This document shows, piece by piece, positions 31,864 to 44,912 of a stretch of 64,000 nucleotides of DNA; the first letter of the stretch is position 1, and each line of letters starts with the position of its first letter. The stretch spans positions 620,001 to 684,000 of the forward strand of contig BRXU01000002.1 of NCBI GenBank assembly GCA_030267565.1. Reading direction: 5' to 3'. A program made the position numbers and the translations under genes. The DNA comes from Pleodorina starrii (taxonomy: Eukaryota > Chlorophyta > Chlorophyceae > Chlamydomonadales > Volvocaceae). The notes under the pieces are model-generated. The model saw only the letters and a program-made list of their open reading frames with translations. It was not told the DNA's origin and made no database searches.

Positions 31864-34525
31864 AACTATGACGAACGGGTGAAGGCATGTGCAAGACAGT
31901 CTTCGGACCCGTGTTCGTATTATGTTTTGGGGCTTTCGTTTCTGTGGACGAAGACACGCGTTCTAGCCTGTGTCGCTCGTTGGCTGGCGGACGAACGGCC
32001 CGTCCGGGGCCGTCATTCGTTCGTACGGCCGGACGAACACCTGAAACCGGCCGCGCCGGATGTAAGAAAGTATTTGCAGGTGTCCGGAAGGGAAACGTCA
32101 TCGTTTTCGTTACAAATAATACTGTAAACCAGCGGTAAACTATACTATGCTGCGAGGTATAACTCGGTTCGAGTGCGTCGACAGATGCTGCTGCCCAGTG
32201 CCCACAGGCCCCGGCCCGCCCCGGTGCGGGTGTCGTGCACCGTTGGTGGCTGGGAATTATCTGGTCAAACTGACTGACAGTTGGAGCGCAGACGAACGCT
32301 CTCGGTTGGGCTCGAACCGGGGACCAGGGCCATGCCCGGGCTCCGGAACCAATCACTGCTCGTCCAGTGCGAGCTCTACCTAGGCGCAAGCGTTTCCAGC
32401 AGGAAGCGCTTCGCCTGGTCATACTGCATACGTACATGCTGAAGTATAGTGATGCTTCAATGGGAATGATGTAACATCAGTTCAGTATTCTCCATTGGGC
32501 ATCCGCCCAGGCCAGCCGACATGTTCCGACTCTAGTGACGCGCCAGCCAGGCCTGATCACCCTGGCTGGCTAACATCATCAAGAACCAGACACGACTGAC
32601 TAGTTTGAGCGGCTTCGGTGCGACCTGCACCGGGTCTTAGGTAGCAATGCGTAGGAAGAAGGAGCGCGGTCTCGCCTCGAAGGCCGGGCCGCGGGGCCAG
32701 CAATAGATACAGTTTGCCCGAGCTGTAGTCTAGCTGCTGCTGCGCCGCCCCGCACGAACTCTCAAATCCACACCCCCGGTGTCGGGGACGCATGCGTGCC
32801 GTCCGCTGCACATGACACGGGCCCGGGCCCCGCCCCGGACCCGAACACGGCTTCGAACGACAAGGCGGCAGGGCAAGTCACTTTGACTCGCCTTGCCTGC
32901 GCCCTTTCCTGTCCATCGGCCTTTACGTTACTGATGTGATGACCCCATCAACTGCCGCTTGCTGGTTTGACAGGTCTGTTGGCTTGGTCCCGGCAAAGTA
33001 CGAACGGTGCGAAAGCTGGTCATCACCCTCGCAACGACCGCATGATAAGTCTTCCGAAGCCTTCATCTCCCACGGCCATATATACCTGCGTTAATGCTGA
33101 CTTTAGCGCCTGTGGGGTCGGCGAGGGTGAAGAGACTGCGGGGCGGGCGCGAGCGGGAGGAGGCGCGAAGCTAAGGTCCCCTTCAACAATCATTGCATGT
33201 CATCTCGAGTGAATCTGAAATGCTAAAGGACACGCTCGTGATTAATGGCTAGGTCCTGCGGAGCTCGTCCTAATTCGCGTATATTGATAGCAAGCGCGAC
33301 GGTGCCGGTACCTTCTCATGTTATCTACGTATCACGGGCAGATGCAAATTGTTACGTGCATTCAAGCGTGCTGCCCAATGGGATGATTCTAATTCAGCTA
33401 TACGCCCCTACCTACCTCACCTTTTTGGGCGGGGCCCCAGCGCGAAGCGCCCAGGGGGGCCCCGCCCTGTAGGATTGCCCATGTCCGTGCCTGTGGACTG
33501 TGAACTGTGGTGTCCTAACAAAAGTGCAGAATCTCGGCCAACGGAAATACTGCATAAGTAAAAGATTACATTCTTTATTGCACGGTAAATTTATTATTGG
33601 AACCCAACATCGCACGAGTATAAACCAGTTCGGCAGTCTCCATGGACCGAGGCCGAGGTCAAACCAACGCCTCTCGGCCTATAATTATTTCCAGAAGATT
33701 CATCGTTCCTCAAAGTGGATTTCTGACATGACGGCGTGAAATGAATCTTCGTTTTGGCAACCAACTATGTTTGCATTGCGAACATTCTTCCCGCGACCAC
33801 ACCACAGCTCTGCTACCCGGTCCGACCGGCTTGACACACATTTCGATTACAAAGGTTGCAAGTAGCAAACCATGAGGGGCAAACTGCTGGTTGTTGAACA
33901 CCAAGCCGCAAATGCACGCATGATGCAGCGGTCTTCAGCGGGCCGCCCAACAAGTCCAGTCGGCAACCTAGGGGATGGACTTCTACATTCCCTGTCCTAA
34001 TGTTAGAGCAGTCAAGCCTCCTCTACGGCGAATACCTCAGTAGCGAAGCCTGTGCACTCTCGTCGGCAACTGCACGTCGTCGCAACCCTCGCAAACAGTT
34101 CCGCTGTCCTTCTATTGGCAAGTCAGCCTGCGTGATGTGTAAATGATACACTCCATGTCTACTGTCAAGTAACTTCAGCCAATGCGCTGGCCGGAAGAGT
34201 TGCACAGTGCCGAGACGGCGCGCGATGCTAAACATGGGTCGGATTGCTGAAGCCGCAGGCATTTCAGATATAAAGCTCTGGCTGCCTATCAGCAGGAATG
34301 TCGACACTCTCACAGTTGACGCCCTCGCCGCTCGCTTTGGAAATGCCGTATTTCGGTCGATGCACACATGCGCTCATGCACCCGACGGGATGATGCGCTT
34401 CGCGCGGCGCCGGCAGGCCTTGCTAACGACTCGGCTAGCAGGCATTTCGGGAAAAAGCTCTGGCTGTCTATCAGCAGGAATGTCGACACTCTCACACTAC
34501 TTCACGCCCTCGCCACCCTAGCACT

Positions 34526-35620
34526 CAACTTAACCCGTACAGATTTAGTGGGGCCCCGCCCTTTTTCCGGCTTCAAGGAAGCCGACACCAACCCCTTGTT
34601 CCATAGGAAAGGCATTTTCGCAGAGCTACACAGCGTAACGCAACGAGTGGAACGCAACGTTCCGCCCTTACATGAGCGTGCCTGTCCATAGTAGGACGGC
34701 GTTGAAAGTCCGCCAACAATCGGGATGGCGATGGCCGAGGCGTGATGCGTCCATAGCACCCATGAGGTACGCGGGGCGAGTAAGTTGCGTATTACACAAC
34801 GAACATTATATACCGGATCAAAATAAGCGGCGGCTCCAACTTGAATCCCAACGCGCGTGACGCGTGGGCCAGGTCGGGGTCCAGCCGGAAGGAGCGTTCG
34901 TTTTTGCGTTAAGGCCAATCAAAGTAAAAAGTTCGCCCGTCACGCCGATTAAATCACGCACGCAGAGTGATCATAGCTAGGGTGATGTACGGTGTCGTCG
35001 TCCGTTGATCCGAGCGAGAATCGTGGCCAAGAGGCCGACTTGGGGCTGGCGTAGTCGGCCGACTGTCAACGCTATGCATTTTCATCACGCTCTACATTCT
35101 TCTGTGTGCGACGAAGACCGTTCATGCCTCGGGCCGCATGAACAAATTCATCCTCCAGCGCTGGTGTTGAGTTCGCGGGTCTTGATAATAAGGACACTCA
35201 GATCAAACGAAATACGTCAAGGTGCATCGGGCTCTTTCGTGGCTGGCCCGTCAACTGGTTTCGGAACTGCTGGGCAAGCTTGTGGAGCGCTGATGAGTTA
35301 AGAAGCGAGGCAAAGTGTGCAAACAATATGCAAGGGCACGTTCAATGGGGTTTCATGGCTGCCTAAGTGCGCTACACATACATAATTACATAAACACGCC
35401 CGGAAACGGGAGTGGTGGGCGAAGGGTACACTGTCCCAAAAGATGTTCCACATACCCCACTGCCATCTCATAGTGCAAGTTTCTTTGTCACATTTCAACT
35501 GACTGGTTGCGCCAACAACAAGCCGTGTTGGCGTCCTCGAAGCCGGACAAGCTGAAAGGTGTCGGCCTCCTGGAAAAAGGACGGGGCCCCATACAATCCA
35601 TACGGGTGGAGTTGAGGGCT
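34526..35620. mobile_element. Possible non-autonomous DNA element with long inverted ends, copy 1
   Basis: Sequence with ggggccccgccctttttccg at 34,550 recurs inverted near 35,550-35,600, giving diverged inverted ends of about 60-70 bp around a 1.0-kb core. The same arrangement occurs at 46,410-47,495. No target duplication or transposase was found, so an internal inverted duplication is an alternative. Confidence 0.45.
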
Positions 35621-35660
35621 ACGGACTCGGGAATGCAAGATAGGAGTGCGAGTCGGAAGA

Positions 35661-37014
35661 GGCTAAGGGTCCTGTTAAGGGTCCTGTCGTCTATCCAATT
35701 GCGCGGAGCCCAAATGGGGGCAACAGCCATTCAGCAGCTTTTGTGTGTGTTTGTTACATGGTTGGGGGTGTGTGCCCCTCTCATGAACAAAAAACCCCAT
35801 ACGAGCCGAGGGCCCAAGGGAACAAAAACGCCTCAAAGCACGACTGCAAAAAGCCGAACATGCAGGAGAAGAAGACATTAGCGGCCAAAGGGTATGATTG
35901 AGTTGCGGTGGGCCCACATGCGCTCAAGCATCTTCGCCAAATAGCAGCTTTTGAGATAGCGTTCGTCGTACGGGGGCAGTTTTGGAAACACAAGCCAAAG
36001 CCAGTGCACGGGGCCCCTTCCGTCCAGGAATGGATCGATACAGTCATAGGTCAGTAAGAATTCAACCGCCAGTGTCGATACGGCGCTTGCCGAGTCTGTG
36101 CACCAACCGAAGCCTGTCTGAACCCACGCTACTGCGTGTCATGAACGAATACTCGCCGGGGAGTGAAAATAGAAATGGGGCTTGGGTGCCCCCGTCGTCA
36201 CGTGACTCGCGCTATACATGCCTGCGCCCGTGCGTGACAACGGGTGCCTTCAGGTCTGCCCGGTAGCCACCCGGCAACATACACCAGGCAGACACCCCCA
36301 GCGGTCCTGAAGTGCTGAAGCGTGGGATGAGGCGATTTCGCAGGTGAAGTGGTTATTAATGACCTGGTCTAGATTTCTATTGAATATTAAACCCACAGAG
36401 TCGTGCGATCGCACCATGTAGCTGTTATCCAGCTCCTCTGTAATTAATTAATCCTCTGTAAATAATTAATCCTGAAGTGCTCAGCCAAACAATCACGCAC
36501 ACGTCTTTGAATGAGCGAACGCACGATGCCAACGGAAAAATAGGGTTAGGGTGGGAGGGAGAAAAAATAGCAAACGAACAGAGCGGACTGGGGTTGCTAA
36601 ACTCACTACCGGCCTGCGTCCCTGGACGCGAACCTCAAGGTCCGCCTGCGCGTATCAGGCTCTAGCTAAAGCCTCGGCAACACAGCGTCAGCAGAGGAAG
36701 ACAGACGCCGTACGTGCTGCTCTGCCGGCAGAAAACCCCTGCTGACGCCTGCAGATAGAGCTACCGCTCCGGAACCAACGGTGGTACGGACGACCCCGCC
36801 TCCCAAACCGATTCAACAATGTAACTAATACAACTACTACTTTGGGACAGCCCGCGCCGGCTCCGCGCTCCTTCACAACCAATTTCAGCGTCCGCGGAGC
36901 TCCCTCCAAAAGAAGATTATTCTTGTCCGCCGAGAAGCGGCGGCTACAATCAGGTAACCGCACCGAAACAAGGTTTCTATACAAAACAACCAAAACAGTA
37001 CAAAAGACAGTTTA
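35661..37014. other. Region between array copies 1 and 2
   Basis: No gene found. A small AT-rich direct repeat (taattaattaatcctctgta) occurs near 36,440-36,470. Nothing else stands out. Confidence 0.4.
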
Positions 37015-38774
37015 GACGGCAATTGGACGAAAGCACCCAAACGTTCCGTCATCGGATTTGCCGCCGAGGCGCCGCATGCGCGCCGAGGCCTGGATACGCG
37101 AAGACACCATTCCCGCAAGTAGACCCGTGACACGATACGTTCGACCCAATCAGACCAAGTAACCTAAACGATAACCGAATCCGAACCCCCTGGGTACCCT
37201 TAGGTTTCAGCAGCCTCAGCCTCTGCTTTCCCCTCGGGAGGCCGTCCCCCACGCACGCGCTCTCCATCCGCGCTACCATACCCTCATGCGTTGATACGGG
37301 AAGTCAGTTCGCACTCCTTTGTATGTCGGTGTCCTTTCGCGTGCACCAGTGCGACCTTCAAACCTTCGAGGGGAACTGAACGTGAAAGTTCAGATTCCGT
37401 ACACTGTTTCAGCTGTACCGCCGACGCCCGCATAGCCAGTTTCTGTTGCCGTCTGCTCGCTTACGGATGCACTCCGGGATCGATGTCGTTGCAGCCATTG
37501 CAACGTTGCACCCGTCGTTTGTTCACGATGCAAGAAGCCGGTCTAGTCGTTTGGCATGCCGAGCTTCTCGCAGCAATCCGGCCCGGTAGGCACCTTCCCA
37601 CAAGATGTCTACAACAAAGATCCATGCATACGCTCCTGGCACCCGAGTGATACGAGGCATCGTGCGCCATTAGACCTACGGGTAGGTTGCCCAATTATGC
37701 CCATCCGAGCGTTGCAACCGTCTCTGAAATTGGTGGACGTACTCGACAATTGCCCAAAACATTACGGAAGCTTCTTACATACGTACTGGACATATCCCAA
37801 ACCGTTCAGCTGCAAATGGACATGGTAGCATGCTGTCAGATAATGAACGCGGTGAGGGGTATGTTTGCCCTTGCGCTCGGCAGTTGTCCCTATTATGCCC
37901 GCGAGTGCAGAACGGTACGGAAACACCGCCAAAACGTCGCGCGCAGCCTGCCAAGGTCCTATAACTATCCTAATGTAGCTCACACTCAGCCTGAAACGCG
38001 AACTTCAACATTAAAGCGTTGGCTATCCTGCCTGCGCAAGCCAACGTTCCTCATCACCCCACGGGTCTCACCGTGCACACGCGACACGCCAACACCGTGC
38101 ACACGCCGGGTCGGGTGTCAGGAATTTTATTTGCTTGTCCGGAAGTGCTTCTAGACTCAACCATCTTACTTATCCTATTGAATACTATTAAAGGGACTCT
38201 GTAATATTGAGAACCGCTCTCTACGGCCCCGCAGCCGCTCCCGCTCCTTGCATTTGCAACGGCATAAAACTTCCGAGCAGACTGAAATGTCACAAACTGT
38301 GACTAGACAGCATACATGTGTCGTAGAAAAACTCTTGCATGTAGACCGTACAATTGTACGCTTGTATGATTTTTCCTGGGATTTATACTTGCATGGTCGC
38401 AACAGGAAAAAATGTTCGGGCATAATAGGGACGTGGGCATAATAGGGCAACCTACCCGTACGTACCGCTATCGCGAGCGCTGAGCCAAAGGGTTGCCCGC
38501 ACCCCCAATCACATCCCACCCACCCTACCCCACCGGCCTAGCTCTCAAAGCGAACATCACCCTCATACAACACGCCATTGCCCCCGTCTTTGACAAGGCA
38601 CGTCCATGCCATGGCCTCCTCGGAGGTCGTCTTTTTCACCACAACGCACGCGCGAAAGCTCTTCAGAGATAATCTGAGGCGTGTTGTCCGGAACAGGGTA
38701 CCTCCTCGCTCGCCGGGCGCGGAGCCGTGCGGTTGATTTGCGCTAATAAGAAGCTGTCCAGTCGTGGGGACGCT

Positions 38775-39028
38775 CAGGGTGGTTATCTTATTTTGCCGAG
38801 TATCTGCGGCCAGAGATACTCCTGGCTCACAAGCGCTGAGAGTATCTGTCAGGATCTGTCTAGGAGGGGATTTTCCCGGCTAAACACGGTCCCGGGAGAT
38901 ATCATGCCCACCTGTGAGGCCGAATTATCTAAACCTTCAGCTTTTTGCACGGCAAAAGTATCTTCAGATTTCCAAAATTTTCTCCCGAATATATATCCAT
39001 ATCTTAAGATAGCCAGCTTTCAGCGTCC
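38775..39028. mobile_element. hAT-like MITE, copy 1, with aberrant right end
   Basis: It begins CAGGGTGGTTATCTTATTTT and is about 80% like the element at 42.23 kb by eye. It interrupts the array landmark seen intact in copy 1 (30.22 kb), so the empty site is known. An 8-bp duplication gggacgct/cggacgct (38767-38774, 39029-39036) flanks it. The right end should read ATAGCCACCCTG but after ATAGCC it turns into an inverted copy of the flank. Confidence 0.75.
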
Positions 39029-39047
39029 CGGACGCTGAAAGCTGGCT
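39011..39047. repeat. Perfect 18-bp palindrome at MITE junction
   Basis: agccagctttcagcgtcc (39011-39028), one central base, then its exact reverse complement (39030-39047). Only the right arm belongs to the array unit; the left arm is extra and replaces the MITE terminus. Confidence 0.95.
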
Positions 39048-39273
39048 CGGGCGCAAAGGCAACGCCGTGTTCAGGTTCCATGGAGGCCTGGGTTATGGAA
39101 GGCAAGCCAAGGGATGGGGTAACCTGGAGCAGCTCGGGCCCTGACTTGATAGTATTGGAAATCGGCGGGGACCCACACGGCCCCCGCGATTACTGCTGCC
39201 GTTTGGGTGACGGCCAAGGACGCTGGGGTGCCGGCTGCGGCACTCTGGGCACCCGTTGAGACACTCAGGGGGC

Positions 39274-39416
39274 CTAGTGTGAAGACCGTGGGCGCGACGG
39301 CTTGGATGGCTTCGGAAACCTCGGCGACTTGGGGAACGATCGAGGTGGTGTGGATGGGGGTGGTGGAGGAGGACGAGGATAACGACCGAGTACCGGTAGC
39401 AGAGGAGAAGGAGGAG

Positions 39417-39451
<35 letters not shown>

Positions 39452-40335
39452 GGAGGACGAGGAGGACGAGGACGAGGAGAACGGTCAGGTACCGGTAGCG
39501 GAGGATGAGGAGGCGGAGGATGAGGAGAGCGACGAGGTACCCGTGGCCGAGGACGAGGTGGAGGAGGAGGAGGAGGAGGAAGAGAAGGAGGAAGAGGAGA
39601 AGGAGGAGGAGGTGTAGGAGGAGGAGGAGGAGAACGACGAGGTGCCGGTGGCCGAGGAGGAGGAGGAGGAGGGGGTGGAGAACCGGCAGGTTCCGATGGT
39701 CGACGAGGAAGAGGAGATGGACGATAAACGCCGGGTGGTAAAGGAGGACGAGGAGGAGAAAAGAATCGCGGAGGGGGCGACGGCCGTGGCGGTGGCGGCG
39801 GCGGCGGTGGTGGCGGTGGTGGTGATGGCGGCAACGCCCTGGGAGGTGGCGGGCTGGCGATCGCTTTACTGCCGGGGCCGGTAGATGGTGGCGGTGACGG
39901 GAGTGACCTCGACGGCGAGGGTGAGGGCGGCGGCGACCTTACTCGCGGCGGCGGTGGGGGGCGTGGCTGCGGGCCCCCCGTGGGGGGAGGTTGCCGTGGG
40001 GAGGATGGGGGCAAGGGACGTGGTGGAGGGGGCGGTGGGGGCGTTGGGAACTTGATGGGCGGGGGTGAGGGCGGCGGGGACTTGGGTGCCCGCGGCGATA
40101 CTGCGTGGGCGGAGGGATGGGGATCTATTGAGAATGGATGGAGGGCGGTGACTACGTTACTATGAGGAGCGGGTGGAAGCATTTGCGAGAGAGTCGTCGG
40201 ACCCGTATTCGTATCTTGTTTTGGGACTTTCGTTCCTGTGGACGAAAGGCGCACGTTCCGGCCCGTGTCGCTCGTTGGCTGGCGGACGAACGGCCCCTCC
40301 CTGGCCGTCATTCGTTCGTACGGCCGGGCGAACAC
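39274..40335 (-). CDS. Proline-rich frame of array copy 2, doubtful gene
   Basis: 353 codons. N-terminal part TLSQMLPPAP ... VVTALHPFSIDPHPSAH, then KSPPPSPPP, long PPPPP tracts, and C-terminal FPKSPRFPKPSKPSRP. N- and C-terminal parts are conserved in frame with copies 3 and 4, which is more than expected of random repeat DNA, but indels and purine-run slippage are frequent. No globular domain or signal peptide seen. Confidence 0.3.
39400..39625. repeat. GAG/GGA polypurine tract
   Basis: Dense gag/gga triplets broken only by a few gtaccggta-type motifs. A strand-asymmetric purine run of this length can form triplex DNA. Confidence 0.85.
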
Positions 40336-41681
40336 CTGAAACCGGCCGGATATAAGAAAGTACTCGCAGCTGCACGGAAGGGAAATGTTATCGTGTGTAT
40401 TACAATTAATACCGGTACTTTAAACTGTATACTATGCTGCAAGGTATACCCGACTTCGAGTGCTGCTGCCCACAGGCCCTGGCCCGCCCCGGGCCCCGGG
40501 CCCCGGGCCCCGCCCCGGACCCGAGCCCGCAGAAGAATTGTTCATCGTGCCCGACAAACGGCGGGGGTACTTTCCGGTCCACTTCACGTTTTGCTGATAG
40601 CCGGACGAACGGGCCTTCGGCTGTTCGTCCACAACGGCCCTTGAGCAGGGCGTCGGATGATCCGGACGACGAAGACCCGAACACGGCCTCGAAGACCCGA
40701 ACACGGCTTCGAAGACCCGAACACGGCTTCGAAAGCTTCGAATGGCAAGGTGGCAGGGCAAGTCCCTTTGACTCGCCTTGCCTGCGCCCTTTCCTGTCCG
40801 TCGGCCTTTACGTTACTGATGTTATGAGGCCATCAACTGCCGCTTGCTGGTTTGAGTGACAGGTCTGGTGGCTTGGTCCCGGCAAAGTGCGAACGGTGCG
40901 AAAGCTGGTCATCACCCTCGCAACGATCGCATAATAAGCCTTACGAAGCCTCCATCTCCCACGCTCTTATCTACCTGCGTTAATGATGTCGCTAGCGCCA
41001 GCGGGGTCGGCGAGGGTGATGAAACTGCGGGGCGGACGCGAGCGGTAGGTTGCGCGAAGCGAAGGTCCCCCACAACAAATCTTAACGAGGAATCATTGAA
41101 GTCATGTCGAGTGAATCTGAACTGCTGAAGGACACGCTAAATGGCTAGATCCTGCGGAGCTCGTCCTAATTCGCGTTGATAGCAATCGCGACGGTGCCGG
41201 TACCTTCCCATCATGTTATTGAAAAAAGAAGTCCATATGCAATCTTTATTTCCTTACATCAAGCATGCTGCCCAATGGGATGATTATAATTCAGCCCTAT
41301 CTCACTTGTTTCCAAAGGAAAGGCATTACTCGCAGAGCTACACACCGGAACGCAACGAGAGTAACGCAACGATCAGTCCTTACATAATGGTGCCTATCCA
41401 TAGCAGGACTGTGTTGGAAGTCCGCCGACAATAGGGATGGCGATGTCCGTGACGTGATGCGTTCATACTACCCCTGATCTACGCGGGGCGAGCTAGTAAT
41501 GTATAACTAAACGAACATTGAATACCCAATCAAAAGATAAACAACCGGCGGCTCCAGCTTGAGCCCGCAACGTAACGCGTGGCCCAGGTCGGGGTCTAGA
41601 AACGAGCGTTTTTTGCGTTAAGACCAATCAAAGTTGTAAAATACGCTCGTCGCGCCGATGGAAGCAAGCGGCGGGATGCAT

Positions 41682-41823
41682 GGATGGATGGATGGATGTT
41701 ACAAGCTTCAATGAGCTCGTACGGCTCAAACGAACCCGGAGGCTCATGAACCGCCTCAGTCGCGCAAAAAAGATAAAGAAAACCAAAAATACAAAGAATG
41801 ATTCGAAACGATGATGATACAGT
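41682..41823 (-). mobile_element. 142-bp LINE 3' tail insertion
   Basis: The reverse complement matches the 3' end of the 22.6-kb LINE (ggttcatgagcctccgggtt, then gccgtacgagctc, ttgaagcttgtaac) and ends in a CATC tetranucleotide tail. It is flanked by ggatgcat duplications (41674-41681, 41824-41831). Array copies 1 and 3 show the empty site. Confidence 0.88.
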
Positions 41824-42231
41824 GGATGCATTGCTGGGGTGATGTACGGTGTCGTCGCCCGTTGATCCGAGCGAGGATCGTGACCTTCGTGACCGACTTG
41901 GGGCTGGTGTAGTCGGCCGACCGTCAACGCTATGAATTTACGGGTATTATATCACGCTCTACATTCTTCTTTGTGCGACGAAGACCGTTCACGCCTCGGG
42001 CTGCATGAACAAACGCATTCTCCAGCGCTGCTATTGAGTTCGCGGGTCTTGAGAAGAAGGACACACAGATGTTCCGTATTGGACTATCGCGGTCAAGCGA
42101 AATACATAACGAAATGTGCATCGGGTCGGAGCTATTGCCCCCATGTTGGTCCCAAGTAGATAGACGACAGCACAGGACAGGACCCTTAACTGAGTCTCTT
42201 CCGACTTGCGCGCATAACTTACACTACGAAG

Positions 42232-42461
42232 CAGGGTGGCTATCTTATTTTGCTGAGTGTCTACGGCCAGAGATACTTCTGGCTTAGAAGCGCTGAGGGT
42301 ATCTGTCAGGATTCCCGGCTGAACACGGCCCCGGGAGATATCATGCCCACCTGTGAGGCCGGATTGTCTAAATAAACCTTCAATTTTTTTCACAGCAAAA
42401 TTATCTCAGATTTCCGACATTTTCTCCCGAATATGTATTCATATCTGATAATAGCCACCCT
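42232..42461. mobile_element. hAT-like MITE, copy 2
   Basis: 230 bp. Perfect 12-bp inverted ends CAGGGTGGCTAT; 8-bp flanks ctacgaag/ccacggag (6 of 8 match). CAGGG ends and 8-bp duplications are hAT hallmarks. No coding capacity. Confidence 0.8.
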
Positions 42462-42894
42462 GCCACGGAGTCCACAGCCCTCAACTAAGTCTCTTCCGAC
42501 TCGCATGCCTACCTTAAACTCCCCAATCCCTACATAGCCAGGACATAGCCCTCAACTCCACCCCTACGGACTCAATGGGGCCCCGCCCTTTTCCCGGCTT
42601 CAAGGAAGCCGACACCACCTTGTTTAATTGTAACAGAGTTTATCACTGGCTTTTAATCTTGATTTACAGCGTATCGAGCCATGAAGGTTGTCCGTACCGC
42701 AGGCAGGCAGGCAGGCACGGACAGGGGCAACCCCGGCCTAGGGGGCGGGGGCGCTTACCGCTGGGGCCATGCCAAGTTGGCGGTCCGTACAAACCGCCAA
42801 CTAACGCGCCCTGCTCGCCGATCTGTGCCGCTGACAGACATGGCAATAGGACGGGTGCCGGCTGCGTCTCAACCCTGAGCACCCGTTGAAACAC

Positions 42895-43327
42895 TCAGGT
42901 GGCCAAGCGTGAAAACCGTGGGCGCGACGGCTTGGATGGCTTCGGAAACCTCGGCGACTTGGGGAACGATCGAGGTGGTGTGGGTGGGGGTGGTGGAGGA
43001 GGAGGACGAGGAGAACGACCGAGTACCGGTGGCAGAGGAGGATGAGGAGGAGGGGGACGAGGAGGAAAACGACGAGGTACTGGTGGGGGAGGATGAGGAG
43101 GAGGGGGACGAGGAGGAAAACGACGTGGTACCGGTGGGGGAGGATGAGGAGGAGGGGGACGAGGGGAACGACGTACCGGTGGCTTAGGCGGCGAAGGATG
43201 ACGACGAGGAGAACGACCAGGTGACCGACGAGGAGGAGGAGGAGGAGGAAAATTGTAGTACAGGTCTGGTGGCGGCTGGTCTGTTGGCGGCCGGGCATGC
43301 GGTGGTGGCGGTGGTGGTGGCGGTGGT

Positions 43328-43358
<31 letters not shown>

Positions 43359-43704
43359 AGGTTGGGATGCCTGGCGGGCCTGGCGGTGGTGGCGGCGGTG
43401 GTGGTGGCGGTGGGGGAGCTGGCGGCAACGCCCTGGGAGGTGGCGGGTTGGGGATCGATTTTTTGCCGGGGCCGGCAAATGGTGGCGGTGACTTGGTCGG
43501 TGACCTCGACGGTGAGGGTGAGGGCGGCGGCGACCTTACTCGTGGCTGCAGGCCCCCCGTGGGGGGAGGTGGCTGTGGGGAAGGCGGGGGAAAGCGACGT
43601 GGTGGAGGGGGCGGTGGGAACTTGCTGGGCGAGGGTGAGGGCGGAGGAGACTTGGATGCCCGCGGAGCAACTGCGTGCGTCGGGGGCGGAGGGATGGGAA
43701 TCAT
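42895..43704 (-). CDS. Proline-rich frame of array copy 3, doubtful gene
   Basis: 269 codons: KSPPPSPSPSKFPPPPPP, SPTKSPPPFAGPGKKS, long PPP tracts, and C-terminal FPKSPRFPKPSKPSRP. The upstream N-terminal part (TLSQMLPSAPPTYALHPFSN) is also present but one frame off, so this copy has an indel at the junction. Confidence 0.25.
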
Positions 43705-44912
43705 TTGAGAAAGGATGGAGGGCGTAAGTAGGAGGAGCGGATGGAAGCATTTGCGAGAGAGTCGTCGGACCCTTGTTCGTATCTTGTTTTGGGACTTTTG
43801 TTTCTGTGGACGAAAGACGCACGTTCTGGCCCGTGTCGCTCGTTGGTTGGGGGACGTACGGCCCGTCCGGGGCCGTCATTCGTTCGTACGGCCGGGCGAA
43901 CCGGAAAACCGCCTGAAGCCGACCGAATATAGCAAAGCATTTGCAATTGTCCGGAAGGGAAACGTATCGTATTTCTTACAGTTATTTCTTAATGTAAACT
44001 GTATACTATACTGCGAGGTGTTACTCGGCTTCGAGTGCGTCGACAGATGTTGCTGCTCACAGGCCGCGGCCCGCCGCCCCAGTGCGGGCCCGGGCCCGGG
44101 CCCCGCCCCGAAGATGAGCCAGCAGAAAAATCGTTCATCTGGCCCGACATACGACGAACGGGGTACTTTCCGGTCCATTTCTTTCATTTGGCTGATGGAC
44201 GAATGCCAGCCCTCAGCCGGCGCTTTGTTCGTCTGGCTGGACGAAACGGGCCTTAGCCCGTTCGTCCAGAACGGACCTCGGCTTCAGCAGGGCGTCGGAT
44301 GACCCGGACGACGAAGACCCGAACATGCCCTTTCCTGTCTGTCGGCCTTTAAGTTGTTGATGTGATGAGCCCGTCAACTGCCGCTTTCTGGTTTGACATG
44401 TCTGGTGGCTTGGTCCCGGAAAAGTGCGAACGGTGCGAAAGCTGGTCATCACCCTCGCAACGACCGGACCGCATGAAGTCTTTTGATAAGGCTTCATCTC
44501 CCACGCCCTTATGTACCTGCGTTGATGCTGTCGCTTGCGCCAGCGGGGTCGGCGAGGGTGAAGAGACTGCGGGGCGGGCGCGAACGGGAGGGGGTGCGAA
44601 GCCAAGATCCCCCACAACAACTTTTTACGAGGAATCAATGCAAGTCATCTCGAGTGAATACGAATTGCTGAATGACACGCTTTTAATAGCTAGGGCCTGC
44701 GGCGCTCTTCCTAATTTGCTCTGAAAGCAAGAGCGGCGATGCTGGTACCTTCTCATGTAACCGACATATCAAGGCCAGATGTAGGTTGATCCGTGCATTT
44801 CAGTGTGCTGCCCAATGGGATGATCATAATTCAACCGTACCTCCACTTTTTGGGCGGGGCCCCAGCGCGAAGCGCCCAGGGGGGCCCCGCCCTGTAGGAT
44901 TGCCCATGTCCG

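Larger units (their letters stand above)
29280..35660. repeat. Segmental array copy 1
   Basis: First and longest of four diverged head-to-tail copies. Shared landmarks: acccaaacgttccgtcatcg (29.30 kb), aaccttcgaggggaactgaa (29.59), caaagcgaacatcaccctca (30.01), ctgaaagctggctcgggcgc (30.23), the proline-rich/acidic block (30.4-31.85), cggcctttacgttactgatg (32.91), gctgcccaatgggatgat (33.37), gtgatgtacggtgtcgtcg (34.98). No gene outside the proline-rich block is convincing. Copy borders are approximate. Confidence 0.75.
37015..42620. repeat. Segmental array copy 2
   Basis: It carries the same landmarks as copy 1 in the same order: 37.03, 37.36, 38.54, 39.03, proline-rich block 39.27-40.34, 40.80, 41.27, 41.84 kb. 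It has private insertions: two related hAT-like MITEs and a 142-bp LINE tail. The segment 42.14-42.62 matches 35.5-35.72 in inverted orientation. Confidence 0.75.
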
